DNA of 17,488 nucleotides from Candidatus Kaiserbacteria bacterium (GTDB lineage: Bacteria > Patescibacteriota > Minisyncoccia > Phycocordibacterales > UBA918): NCBI GenBank assembly GCA_007117575.1, contig SKGH01000037.1, positions 1-17,488 of the forward strand, read 5' to 3'. Shown here one piece after another: positions 1 to 7,570 of the stretch. The notes beneath the pieces were generated by a model. The model was not told where the DNA came from, made no database searches, and saw only the letters and a list, made by a program, of their open reading frames with translations. Made by a program: the position numbers and the translations under genes. How positions within the stretch are numbered: position 1 is the first letter of the stretch; every line of letters starts with the position of its first letter.

Positions 1-209
1 CCTGTACGTATTTGTCTGGACATACTGTCCATAGCAAAAGAAAGGTTGGTCATTACGTTTTGCATATTTTGCACCTTCAGATTTGCGTCCAATATAGCCA
101 GAAGCGAGCTGATACTTACAGTCACCACCACTAAAAACAAGGTGAGAGAAACCAATACTTCTATTAAAGTAAATCCTTTATTGCTGATGTTTTGGTTATT
201 ATTAATCAT
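1..209 (-). CDS. minor prepilin (PilW/PilV-like), 3' part beyond the window
   Basis: Only the first 69 codons are present; the gene continues past base 1. The protein opens with a short leader and the class III prepilin signal KGFTLIEVLVSL, with predicted PilD cleavage between Gly12 and Phe13 and Glu17 as the +5 glutamate. A hydrophobic helix of about 25 residues follows, then MDSMSRQIRTG, which resembles the start of PilW-type minor pilins. It would be a minor subunit that helps start or cap the pilus. The start lies 7 bp after the stop of the preceding pseudopilin, so the two are probably co-transcribed. No Shine-Dalgarno is visible; a CATAAT hexamer sits 6 nt before the ATG. The prepilin identity is firm, the PilW-like label is tentative. 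Confidence 0.85.
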   Translation of the reverse strand, partial: MINNNQNISNKGFTLIEVLVSLTLFLVVVTVSISSLLAILDANLKVQNMQNVMTNLSFAMDSMSRQIRT

Positions 210-216
210 AAAAAAA

Positions 217-798
217 TTATGGTGAAGAACTACCAACACGTATACGCCCCACACTGTTTACATACACACTAAACGTTTCCCCGCTTCGTTTGCTGGCTAT
301 CACTATCTCCACTTCATTTACCGTATCACCTGAATCATTAAGAAGTATAGCGTCAAAATTAGGACGCTGAAAACCTATGGTTACATTGTCTTGCCCAGAA
401 GATCCGCCGGCTATTAAGTCATATATTTCAAACCTGGGGTCCAAAGCGGTACTTCTGATTGTTTTTGTGGGGTCATTAGAATTATAAGTTGGATTAGAGC
501 TAAAATCTTCATCAAAAAACAGTATATATTGGTTAGTAGTACTATCTACATAAATGCCATATTCGGTACGAAATCGAGTATCTCTTCCTCTCACACTCAC
601 CCCCAACACCTGCGCTTCACGTATACTTAGTGCTATATCGTAGGCTTGGTTTCGTAACAAAGTGGTACTGTCAAAGCCGGAGTACTGAGCTAAAACAGTG
701 GCAGTGATGATGGTTATAATGGTTATAGACACCAAAACTTCCAAAAGAGAAAAACCTAGACTTTTTATCTTTAAATGTTTTGATTGCCTGTTACTCAT
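217..798 (-). CDS. FimT/GspH-like pseudopilin
   Basis: This 193-residue prepilin has a 15-residue basic leader and the processing site LGFSLLEVLVSI (cleavage after Gly15, Phe16 at +1, Glu20 at +5). One hydrophobic helix follows, and then a soluble beta-rich domain of about 150 residues with no cysteines. The size and the motif RNQAYDIALSIREAQVLG after the helix resemble FimT/GspH minor pseudopilins, which prime pilus assembly and in some species bind DNA. It lies 11 bp downstream of pilD and 7 bp upstream of another prepilin, so the three probably form one unit. The DNA-binding role is only an analogy; the prepilin call is strong. Confidence 0.85.
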   Translation of the reverse strand: MSNRQSKHLKIKSLGFSLLEVLVSITIITIITATVLAQYSGFDSTTLLRNQAYDIALSIREAQVLGVSVRGRDTRFRTEYGIYVDSTTNQYILFFDEDFSSNPTYNSNDPTKTIRSTALDPRFEIYDLIAGGSSGQDNVTIGFQRPNFDAILLNDSGDTVNEVEIVIASKRSGETFSVYVNSVGRIRVGSSSP

Positions 799-809
799 CT
801 CAATTTACA

Positions 810-1646
810 TTACCAACCAAAAGTTACTAATTGCAACACATTTACGTCCCAAAAGAATACTAACAAAAAAGCAATAATGATAAACGGTGCAAAAGGAACC
901 TCACTCTTCATTGTAAGCTGTTTTAAGCTACTTGGTAAGCGAGTTTTTCCCCTACTGACCTTAAACCATTGAAACATTATCAAAACCAAACTAACCCCGG
1001 CTCCTACCCAAAAAGAAAGTACAATGAACGAAAAAGTAGAACTCGCTCCCAAAACCAAACCTAAAGGTACCGCCAGCTTAACGTCACCAAAACCCAACCA
1101 TCTTCCACCTGAAAGTAACCATAGCGCTCCATATGAACCACCGGCAAACACAGCTCCCAACAAGTGGTACAACCAAAGCTCCGTCTCGCTTGAAAACAAA
1201 TCTACACTCCAAAACCAAAGCAAAGCGCCCAACAGTGTCAGCCAAACCAATTTGTCAGGTATTATCAGGTGAGCTATGTCGTAGGCGGTTATGACCATGA
1301 GTAGCGATACTAAGACCAAAGACACCAACAGCGGTAAACCAAAAGGTATGTTCAAAAAAGCCAACACGAACAGAAAAGAGGTTGATGCCTCAACCAACAG
1401 ATAACGCACCGTCACCCCACAACCGCAGTGTCGACAAAGACCACACTGCACAAGCCAAGACAAGACCGGTATCAGCTCATACCAAGTAAGTTGTTGACCA
1501 CAAGATAGACAATGTGAATGACCCGACAAAGACCTTCCCGTGTTAAAACGATAAATGACCACATTCAAAAAACTCCCAATTATGGCACCCAAAACAGCCA
1601 CCATAGTGACTTGATACCAAAACGGTAAGGTGAGGAAAATATCCAT
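810..1646 (-). CDS. pilD: type IV prepilin peptidase / N-methyltransferase PilD
   Basis: PilD cleaves prepilin leaders after the conserved glycine and usually N-methylates the new N-terminus, in the cytoplasmic membrane. The protein (278 aa) begins with GAIIGSFLNVVIYR, typical of the family. A cytoplasmic zinc-type loop follows with CLSC (46-49) and CRHC (71-74). The two catalytic aspartates of the TFPP family are present: Asp123 in AYDIAHLIIPD and Asp188 in GFGDVK. About seven to eight hydrophobic segments cover the rest. Its substrates are the three prepilins in this window. A perfect TATAAT lies 7 nt before the ATG with no Shine-Dalgarno, which suggests its own leaderless promoter. Confidence 0.96.
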   Translation of the reverse strand: MDIFLTLPFWYQVTMVAVLGAIIGSFLNVVIYRFNTGRSLSGHSHCLSCGQQLTWYELIPVLSWLVQCGLCRHCGCGVTVRYLLVEASTSFLFVLAFLNIPFGLPLLVSLVLVSLLMVITAYDIAHLIIPDKLVWLTLLGALLWFWSVDLFSSETELWLYHLLGAVFAGGSYGALWLLSGGRWLGFGDVKLAVPLGLVLGASSTFSFIVLSFWVGAGVSLVLIMFQWFKVSRGKTRLPSSLKQLTMKSEVPFAPFIIIAFLLVFFWDVNVLQLVTFGW

Positions 1647-1653
1647 GCAATAT

Positions 1654-1659
1654 ATTATA
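1654..1659 (-). promoter_or_regulatory. -10 element of pilD (leaderless candidate)
   Basis: The minus strand reads TATAAT followed by 7 nt and then the pilD ATG. With normal -10 to start-site spacing the transcript would begin at or next to the start codon. No convincing -35 is seen. Confidence 0.5.
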
Positions 1660-1834
1660 ACCTACATATAAAAATAATTATTAAAATAACTAATTTATAT
1701 TAACCTTTTATTACTCAGAAATAACTAGCGGAAGTATTAAAAGTAAATTTAAATACAAAGAGTGACGAAAGAAAGTTAGTTGAAGTAAAAACATCCACCC
1801 TGCTACCTTCCCAACAGAACCAAAAGGGCATTAA

Positions 1835-1916
1835 AACTTGTCTTTGTCCATTCATCCTAGCACTTTTTACTTAAAAAGTGGTGATGGGGGGGCTCTGGAC
1901 GAACTAGTAAAAAAGC
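1835..1916 (+). repeat. pilin-flanking repeat, copy 1
   Basis: This is a degenerate copy of the sequence at 2734-2819, in the same orientation. Shared blocks, in order, are a variant of AACTT..TCTTT.TCCATT..ATCC, the hairpin core ACTTAAAAAGTGGTGATGG, a GGA/GGAC block, and a final AGTAAAAA(A)GC. The hairpin here is short: CACTTTTT-ACTT-AAAAAGTG at 1861-1880. The copy ends inside the pilin terminator. The function is unknown; it could be a remnant of a dispersed intergenic repeat. Confidence 0.6.
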
Positions 1917-1933
1917 GCCATTGGCGCTTTTTT
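1909..1933. terminator. bidirectional intrinsic terminator after the pilin gene
   Basis: This is a perfect inverted repeat: AAAAAAGCGCCA, one T, TGGCGCTTTTTT. It has a GC stem of six pairs and a T-tract on either strand. It lies 23 bp beyond the pilin stop codon and should end pilin transcription, which separates the pilin from pilD. Confidence 0.9.
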
Positions 1934-1955
1934 ACAAACCCCATAATAACAAGGA

Positions 1956-2396
1956 TTAATTACACTCTTGGTTAGTTAAAGTAGGTGCAGAAGACAGTTC
2001 AGCTGCAAAACCTGAGCTGTCAACACAGAAATGAGTATCATTATTTAGTTCTACACTAGCAGCGTAATTCTGATCAGATGCATTACAAGAAAAAGAACCT
2101 GCTGCGTTCGTGTTAATAGCAGTGACTAAAGAAGTTATTTCACTGTCAGAACAAATAGATTCATTAGCGGCACTTGTTTCTGTACCTGTACCGTAAGAGT
2201 TACTATTGTTTGTATAGAAGAGTTCTGCCTGAGCTCTCACATTACTCATAGAAGTCTTGGCAGACGCATCACGCGCGTTGTCACGAGCGTCATTTAAAGA
2301 AGCTAAAACTACAGCTGCTAAAATACCGATGATGGCGATAACCACCAAAAGTTCGATTAAAGTAAAACCTCGTTGGTAAAATTTTGATATATTCAT
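1956..2396 (-). CDS. pilA: major type IV pilin (four cysteines)
   Basis: This is the pilus fibre subunit. The protein is 146 aa with a 10-residue leader, the site RGFTLIELLVVIAIIGILAA (cleavage after Gly10, Glu15 at +5), and the conserved alpha-1 helix continuing through DARDNARDA. The globular part is small, rich in Asn, Ser and Thr, and has Cys82, Cys104, Cys124 and Cys145. Two disulfides are therefore possible, with Cys145 next to last as in the C-terminal disulfide loop of many pilins. The gene stands alone, with its own promoter region (2478-2483) and a strong terminator (1909-1933), as expected for a subunit made in large amounts. That it is the major pilin rather than a minor one is inferred from this isolation, the short length and the canonical leader. 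Confidence 0.9.
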   Translation of the reverse strand: MNISKFYQRGFTLIELLVVIAIIGILAAVVLASLNDARDNARDASAKTSMSNVRAQAELFYTNNSNSYGTGTETSAANESICSDSEITSLVTAINTNAAGSFSCNASDQNYAASVELNNDTHFCVDSSGFAAELSSAPTLTNQECN

Positions 2397-2477
2397 AAAT
2401 ACAATTTAGTTAAGTAATTTATTGTATCTAGACATCAGCTGATTGCCTCGATACGTTGTACTGTTTGGTACTCAATA

Positions 2478-2483
2478 ATTATA
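2478..2483 (-). promoter_or_regulatory. candidate -10 element for the pilin gene
   Basis: The minus strand has TATAAT with a TTTAAA-like -35 at 16 bp spacing. It would give a leader of about 75 nt before the pilin ATG. A second -10-like hexamer (TAAATT) sits 6 nt before the ATG, so the true start is uncertain. Confidence 0.45.
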
Positions 2484-2512
2484 CATTTATTACAACCTAT
2501 TTAAACGATAAC

Positions 2513-2520
2513 TGTGGACA
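2513..2520. promoter_or_regulatory. half-site TGTGGACA upstream of the pilin promoter
   Basis: This 8-mer matches one arm of the perfect palindrome at 9294-9310. It lies 29 bp upstream of the pilin -10, compared with 31 bp for the palindrome upstream of the pilN -10. It is a possible regulator site; the evidence is only the shared sequence and spacing. Confidence 0.25.
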
Positions 2521-2689
2521 ATTCACCGCCCGTACTATTTCCAGCCTTAAAGTTGTTTAAAAACCGTCGAGTACGCATCGTCAATTCTCTCAATACTAAC
2601 GTCAAAAATTTTCTTACCTTAATGTCTCTCAGCCAACACAAAAAAAACTTCGCTTACCCCGTCGCCAAACGCAGGGGACATGAAAGCTT

Positions 2690-2726
2690 GCGGAATCAAG
2701 GCGTTTTTGCTAGTTAAGGATTCCGC
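2690..2726. repeat. short inverted repeat
   Basis: GCGGAATC (2690-2697) pairs perfectly with GATTCCGC (2719-2726) across a 21-nt loop. There is no T-tract, so it is not an obvious terminator. Confidence 0.5.
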
Positions 2727-2733
2727 TCCGCCG

Positions 2734-2819
2734 AACTTTATTCTTTATCCATTTAATCCATCACCACTTTTTTACTTAAAAAAGTGGTGATGGTTGTTCC
2801 GGATGAGATAGTAAAAAGC
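2734..2819 (+). repeat. pilin-flanking repeat, copy 2, with perfect hairpin
   Basis: This is the better-preserved copy of the repeat at 1835-1916. Positions 2758-2793 form a perfect hairpin: CCATCACCACTTTTTT, a 4-nt ACTT loop, and AAAAAAGTGGTGATGG. The A/T run is at the loop end of the stem rather than after it, so this is not a normal intrinsic terminator. With copy 1 it brackets the pilin gene and its promoter in direct orientation. Confidence 0.65.
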
Positions 2820-2912
2820 TAAAAAAGTAACTAAATACCAAACGTATTCACCACAAACCAAAATTTTAAAAACACACTACATAAAGACTATCACCAAAAT
2901 CTACAAACCTCT

Positions 2913-4121
2913 TTAGAAAGCACCCGTTAAGTTATATATAGGCACCAAAACTGAAGCCAAAAGAATGGCCACACCGGCTCCCAGCACCAATATCATAGCC
3001 GGCTCGATCAAACCTATAAGAGTGTCAACTGAATTTTCAACCTCACGCCGATAAAAAACTGACAAAGTTGTTAGAATGTCGGGCAGACTTCCGGTTTCTT
3101 CTCCCACTTTAGCCATCTGCGCCAGCACTCCGGGCATCTCCGGATACTCGGCAATGGAATCAGCAAAAGAACGACCGCCTTTAACCTCAAGCAAAGTAAA
3201 CTCCAGAATCTCTTTATAGACCATGTTGTCTACCACGTCAGCGGTAACCTCAATAGCGGTCACCATGGATATACCACTACTGACCATGGTTGCCAAGTTG
3301 TCACATATACGGGTCAGGTACAGTTTGTGATACAGGTCGCCTATATAAGGCAAAGAAAGCTTTAACTCATCCAGACTACGTTTACCTGCTTGTGTTTGGG
3401 CAAACTGCCAAACAAACAAACCCGCGCCGGCTAACAAAATAAGTATTAAACCTATGTATGAAACCATAAAGTCTGAAGCCCCCACCACAATACGCGTATA
3501 TATAGGCAGATCTACACCGGAAGAGATAAGTATTTCACTGATCTGAGGAATAACCATAGTGAGCATAATGCTCATCACTCCAAAAAAAGTGACAATAACA
3601 AAGGCCGGATAAATAAGAGCGTTTCTGGCTTTACTGACTATCTGATACTGACGATCTAAATAGCTAGCCAAATACATAAAAGACTTCTCCAATGAACCGG
3701 TTTCCTCACCGGACCTGACCATATTTACATAGAAAGACGAAAAAACATCAGGGTGTGCGGATAACGCCCTTGAGATTGAGCTTCCTCCCTGCAAATCATC
3801 AGCTATACTGTTCATTACTTTACGCAACTGTTTATTATCAGTTTCAGCCCCCAGCATTCGAAAAATACGCAGAGCTGACACCTGCGCTTCAAACAGGGTG
3901 GCTATTTGTCTTGATAGAATTACTATCTCTTTGTTGGATATGGAGTGAGACCACTCTATATCGTAATTTAAAATAGATGACTTTTCCTCTACCGGATCTA
4001 TTGCCAAAACTGTATTGCCCCTATCTTGTACCGTCTGTATAGCCGAATCTACATCAGACGCCTCAACCACACCCTCTCTGGGTACATTATCTTGGTCAAT
4101 GGCTTTATATTTAAAAAGCAT
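2913..4121 (-). CDS. pilC: type IV pilus inner-membrane platform protein PilC
   Basis: PilC (GspF family) is the membrane platform that the PilB and PilT motors act on to add or remove pilin subunits. The 402-aa length is usual. The N-terminus MLFKYKAIDQDNVPREGVVEA matches the family opening. Two repeated T2SF cytoplasmic domains are visible, with the hallmark phrases RSGEETGSLEKS (about residues 136-147) and AKVGEETGSLPDI (about 337-349), each followed by a hydrophobic stretch. Membrane segments lie near residues 167-195, 213-238 and 370-398. It follows pilT by 56 bp. A TATTAT hexamer lies 7 nt before the ATG and there is no Shine-Dalgarno, so a local promoter is possible in addition to read-through from pilT. 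Confidence 0.96.
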   Translation of the reverse strand: MLFKYKAIDQDNVPREGVVEASDVDSAIQTVQDRGNTVLAIDPVEEKSSILNYDIEWSHSISNKEIVILSRQIATLFEAQVSALRIFRMLGAETDNKQLRKVMNSIADDLQGGSSISRALSAHPDVFSSFYVNMVRSGEETGSLEKSFMYLASYLDRQYQIVSKARNALIYPAFVIVTFFGVMSIMLTMVIPQISEILISSGVDLPIYTRIVVGASDFMVSYIGLILILLAGAGLFVWQFAQTQAGKRSLDELKLSLPYIGDLYHKLYLTRICDNLATMVSSGISMVTAIEVTADVVDNMVYKEILEFTLLEVKGGRSFADSIAEYPEMPGVLAQMAKVGEETGSLPDILTTLSVFYRREVENSVDTLIGLIEPAMILVLGAGVAILLASVLVPIYNLTGAF

Positions 4122-4177
4122 ATTTCAGATAATATTGTACTACCTTAAAGCACCATTCACCACTCAGCTATTAACAA

Positions 4178-5248
4178 CTACATTAACCTTTCCAAGGCTT
4201 TGGGATCTACGGCATGAGCAAAAGCGTTTTCAACCGTAACTTCCCCTTTTCGCACCAACTCCAACAGGGTCCTATTCATGTCTATCATACCCTGCTCAAT
4301 ACCGGTCTCTATCAAAGTTTGTACTTCATGGGTTCTGTTTTCACGTATTAAGTTTGAAACAGCGCTGTTGTTTATCAGTAATTCATAGGCCGGTATCATC
4401 CCTCCGGATATGCGAGGAATGAGTCTCTGCGAAAAAATACCCGCCAAAGAACTTGATAACTGAACACGTATCTGATCTTGCTGGTCACCGGGAAACGAGT
4501 CGATGATACGGTCTATGGTTTGCGCTGCATTATTGGTGTGCAAAGTTGATAGGACCAAGTGTCCGGTTTCAGCAGCGGTAACAGCTGTGGCAATGGTTCC
4601 ATTATTACGCATCTCACCAACCAATATCACGTCTATATCTTGACGAAAAGCAGCGTTTAAAGCTACTGCAAAACTTTCCGTATCAACACCAACTTCACGT
4701 TGGTTTATTAGTGATTTCTTTGGCTCATACATGTACTCTATTGGATCTTCTATGGTCACTATATGTTCTGTTCTGGTTTGGTTGATATAATCCACCATAG
4801 CTGCCAAGGTAGTTGATTTTCCTTGCCCCACCGGCCCCACGCACAAGAAAAAACCCTGTGGTCTTTCAACAAAATTTTTAAGAATTTGAGGTAAATTAAG
4901 CTCATCAAAAGAGCGTATTACCCCCGGTATCAAACGCAAAGCTATTGACATTTTGCCACTTTGAAAATAGCCATTACCACGAAATCTGATACCGTCTTCA
5001 TGAGCGTAAGAAAAGTCTATTTCTCTATCATTGCAAAAAGTTTCATACTGCACCTTTGACATCAAAACCTGAGCAAAACCAGCTACATCTTCCTCGTTCA
5101 ATATGGGCTTCTTAACTAAAGGTATCAAAGAACCGGTAACACGAATGATGGGGTGTGAGCCATAGGAAAAGTGTATATCAGAACCATCTTCTCTAATGGC
5201 GATATTTATCAAATCGTCTAGTTCTTTTTTATAATCAACCTTTACCAT
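4178..5248 (-). CDS. pilT: pilus retraction ATPase PilT
   Basis: PilT is the hexameric ATPase that depolymerises the pilus and so powers retraction, twitching and DNA pull-in. The protein is 356 aa, a normal length. It shows Walker A as GPVGQGKS (138-145), the Asp box IVTIEDPIEY, Walker B VILVGEMRN (about 208-215) and the His box TGHLVLSTLHTNN (228-240). The retraction-specific C-terminal AIRNLIRE motif appears as AVSNLIRENRTHEV, which separates it from PilB. The Walker A departs from the usual GPTGSGKS at two places but keeps the catalytic Lys and Ser. It starts 20 bp after the response regulator stop, within the motor operon. Confidence 0.96.
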   Translation of the reverse strand: MVKVDYKKELDDLINIAIREDGSDIHFSYGSHPIIRVTGSLIPLVKKPILNEEDVAGFAQVLMSKVQYETFCNDREIDFSYAHEDGIRFRGNGYFQSGKMSIALRLIPGVIRSFDELNLPQILKNFVERPQGFFLCVGPVGQGKSTTLAAMVDYINQTRTEHIVTIEDPIEYMYEPKKSLINQREVGVDTESFAVALNAAFRQDIDVILVGEMRNNGTIATAVTAAETGHLVLSTLHTNNAAQTIDRIIDSFPGDQQDQIRVQLSSSLAGIFSQRLIPRISGGMIPAYELLINNSAVSNLIRENRTHEVQTLIETGIEQGMIDMNRTLLELVRKGEVTVENAFAHAVDPKALERLM

Positions 5249-5268
5249 AATTAAATTAAATGATGATG

Positions 5269-5661
5269 TTACTGTTCAGATTGATCTTCATTATTTAATA
5301 TTTTACGCACCTCTGTCACAACTTCACTTGGTATAAAGTTTGCCTTTACCAAATATCCTGACACCTTGGCTTTCTCTGCTCTCTCGAGATCAGATATCTC
5401 ACCTTGGTTAGAGAGAATGATAACCTTTATATCTTCCCCTTTTTCCGGTATCTGCCTAATAGCTTCAAGAGTGTCTAAACCACTCATATTTGGCATAACT
5501 ATGTCAAGCAACACAGCGTCATAATCAGAATTTCTTAATAATTCTAGAGCAGACTCTCCCGAAACTGCTGTCTCCACTTCAAAACCACACTCAGTAAACT
5601 TAGTGCCGTACATATCTCGCAAAAATTCATCGTCATCTACAATTAATATTTTCATACTCAT
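5269..5661 (-). CDS. single-domain response regulator (CheY-like)
   Basis: The 130-aa protein is a stand-alone receiver domain with no output domain. The acidic pocket is Asp9-Asp11 (VDDDE), the phospho-acceptor is Asp53 in LLDIVMP, the switch residue is Ser84 in ILSN, and Lys106 in YLVKANF completes the site. It is wedged 3 bp after pilB and 20 bp before pilT, so it is almost certainly co-expressed with both motors. By analogy with CheY-type regulators of twitching it probably tunes extension or retraction through protein contact. No histidine kinase is encoded in this window, so its phosphate donor is unknown. Starts at Met1 or Met3 are both possible. Confidence 0.93.
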   Translation of the reverse strand: MSMKILIVDDDEFLRDMYGTKFTECGFEVETAVSGESALELLRNSDYDAVLLDIVMPNMSGLDTLEAIRQIPEKGEDIKVIILSNQGEISDLERAEKAKVSGYLVKANFIPSEVVTEVRKILNNEDQSEQ

Positions 5662-5664
5662 ATA

Positions 5665-7473
5665 TTATACATCATGTTGAACTTCTTTTCCCAACTCATC
5701 AAGGTTTGGACTGTCAATTATTAACTCTTCCGTTAAGGATTCGACACCTACTTTTGTACCAAATGAATTCATTTCCTCGTATGGTATTTTATGTTCCAAA
5801 GCTTTTATGATTGCGTCCTCTTTCATGTTCATAAAACCATTCTTTCTTGCAGCTTTATACATATCTTCCTCAGAACCATTGTTTAAGATTAGTCGTTGTA
5901 TCTCGTCAGTTATAGCAAAAGTTTCAGTTATAGCAATTCTCCCTTTGGTACCTGATGCACAGCCGGGTGAAGGTTCCGGACTTAACATTGTGTCTCCGTT
6001 AGGTATTCTGTCCCTAAATTTTTCAGGCAAAGTTGAGAAAGTGGCATCTACCATCGCTTTCAAACTACCTTCTATCTTTATCTCTTTACCTGTTCCGGGA
6101 CAAAGTCGTCTTGCCAATCTCTGTGCTATGGCAAGCTTAATGGTTGGAGCTATCAAATAAGGATCAACTCCCATATCTATCAGCCTAGGAATCACACCGA
6201 TTGAATTGTTGGTGTGAATGGTAGACAATACCAAGTGACCGGTCAAAGCAGCTTGGATAGCTAATTGAGCTGTCTCTTTATCTCTTATTTCACCGACCAT
6301 AATTATGTCCGGATCCTGACGCAAAGCACTACGCAATCCTGCCGCAAAAGTATAACCAATCTCCGGCCTCACCTGTGATTGGCTCACATACTCAATGTTG
6401 TACTCTACAGGGTCCTCTAACGAGAGTACGTTTTTTGATAACTTATCCACCTCACCCATCATGGAGTATAAAGTAGTTGATTTACCAGAACCGGTGGGAC
6501 CGGAAATAAGTATGATACCGTAGGGCTCTTTAAGAGCCAATTTAATAGTCTCTAAGTTATAGTCAGAAATACCCGTGCCGGATAAAGAGGTGACACCACG
6601 CTCAGTGTCGAGTATACGCATAACCACTTTCTCACCATGGTTAGTGGGTAAAACAGAAACACGAAAGTCAATCTTACGATCATCAAAGGTGGCAGAAAAA
6701 CGACCGTCTTGCGGTCGACGTTTCTCATCAAGCCTAATGTTGGCAAGTATTTTTATTCTAGCCACGACCGCTGAGTGAACAGACTGAGGCAATTCAAGAC
6801 TTTTCAACAAAACACCGTCTACTCTAAACCTAACTATCACTTTATACCCTAAAGGTTCTACATGTATATCTGAAGCAGCACCGTCCACTGCGTACCTAAG
6901 CATAGTAGCCACTATCTTGGTTACCGGCGCATCCTCCTTAAGATTGTTTAAGTTTTCTTCTGCTACACCTTTTACTTCATTCTTTTTTTCACGAATTTCT
7001 GCGTCTAATTCTGACTCGAGTGTACCGAGAGCTTCATCCACTACACCTGAAAGAGATTGATACGATTGCAATGCTCTATCTAAGTCTTCACTTAGCATGA
7101 AGACTAATTTATATCCAACATGAAACTTACTACTGATAAAGTTTAAAACTTCTTTTACCTGCAGATCTTCAGGGTCATTACAGGCAACGGACAATATATT
7201 GTCCTTAAGAAAGAAAGGTACTATACGATAATGCTTGGCTGAATCTTCAGAAACATATTTTAAAACTTCCTGTGGCAAAGTATCACTTTTTCCAAAAACG
7301 GCACCCGGCACTCCATAATACTCAGAAAAAGATCTCAATACGTGCTGTTTGTCTACACCCGAACGCAGTAATGCTTGCTCAAGACTTAAACCCTCGTTTA
7401 CCAGATCGACAACCTGTCTACTCTCTTCCTCTGAGAGAACTTCTTCTTCTAGTAAATAATCCAAGGGTTCCAT
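5665..7473 (-). CDS. pilB: pilus extension ATPase PilB
   Basis: PilB is the GspE-family ATPase that drives pilus polymerisation. The 602-aa protein has an N-terminal MshEN/GspE domain (about 1-150), a short charged linker, then the ATPase core. That core has SDIHVEP (201-207), Walker A GPTGSGKS (325-332), Asp box SLEDPVEY (351-358), Walker B DIIMVGEIRD (389-398) and His box TGHLVLSTIHTNN (411-423). The usual zinc-binding tetracysteine is degenerate: one Cys at 458 (LCPGTG) and one at 505 (PGCASGTKGR) remain where CxxC pairs are normal. The C-terminus extends about 50 residues beyond the core. TAAAAT lies 6 nt before the ATG, with no Shine-Dalgarno. Confidence 0.96.
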   Translation of the reverse strand: MEPLDYLLEEEVLSEEESRQVVDLVNEGLSLEQALLRSGVDKQHVLRSFSEYYGVPGAVFGKSDTLPQEVLKYVSEDSAKHYRIVPFFLKDNILSVACNDPEDLQVKEVLNFISSKFHVGYKLVFMLSEDLDRALQSYQSLSGVVDEALGTLESELDAEIREKKNEVKGVAEENLNNLKEDAPVTKIVATMLRYAVDGAASDIHVEPLGYKVIVRFRVDGVLLKSLELPQSVHSAVVARIKILANIRLDEKRRPQDGRFSATFDDRKIDFRVSVLPTNHGEKVVMRILDTERGVTSLSGTGISDYNLETIKLALKEPYGIILISGPTGSGKSTTLYSMMGEVDKLSKNVLSLEDPVEYNIEYVSQSQVRPEIGYTFAAGLRSALRQDPDIIMVGEIRDKETAQLAIQAALTGHLVLSTIHTNNSIGVIPRLIDMGVDPYLIAPTIKLAIAQRLARRLCPGTGKEIKIEGSLKAMVDATFSTLPEKFRDRIPNGDTMLSPEPSPGCASGTKGRIAITETFAITDEIQRLILNNGSEEDMYKAARKNGFMNMKEDAIIKALEHKIPYEEMNSFGTKVGVESLTEELIIDSPNLDELGKEVQHDV

Positions 7474-7570
7474 AAATAAATTTTATGATTATTGACGCAA
7501 TTTAAATAACAAACTAATAATACCAAATAAACCTGAAACGAAACCGACTCAAAACCCACGAACCAAACCC

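Larger units (their letters stand above)
1647..1955. other. intergenic region between pilin and pilD
   Basis: This gene-free stretch of about 310 bp holds the pilD -10 element (right after the gene start), an AT-rich tract from about 1660 to 1830 in which I see nothing, one copy of a degenerate repeat with a hairpin (1835-1916), and the terminator of the pilin gene (1909-1933). Confidence 0.7.
2397..2912. other. intergenic region between pilC and pilin
   Basis: About 515 bp have no convincing gene. Going down the minus strand from pilC there is an AT-rich stretch (2820-2912), repeat copy 2 with a perfect 16-bp-stem hairpin (2734-2819), a shorter hairpin (2690-2726), a stretch of unknown nature (2530-2690) and the pilin promoter region. 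An open frame at 2514-2717 (+) has no ribosome binding site and an unremarkable basic composition, so I do not call it. A structured untranslated RNA is possible. Confidence 0.6.

Noticed and set aside
784..1272. Two plus-strand open frames opposite pilD
   Set aside because: They lie antisense to a clear prepilin peptidase gene and have repetitive Lys/Asn/Pro composition typical of shadow frames.
2514..2717. 67-codon open frame on the plus strand between pilin and pilC
   Set aside because: It begins in the pilin promoter region, has no ribosome binding site or promoter of its own, crosses an inverted repeat, and its product shows no recognisable domain.
2758..2793. Intrinsic terminator of pilC
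   Set aside because: The hairpin is strong but the A/T run lies at the loop end of the stem; no T-tract follows the stem on either strand.
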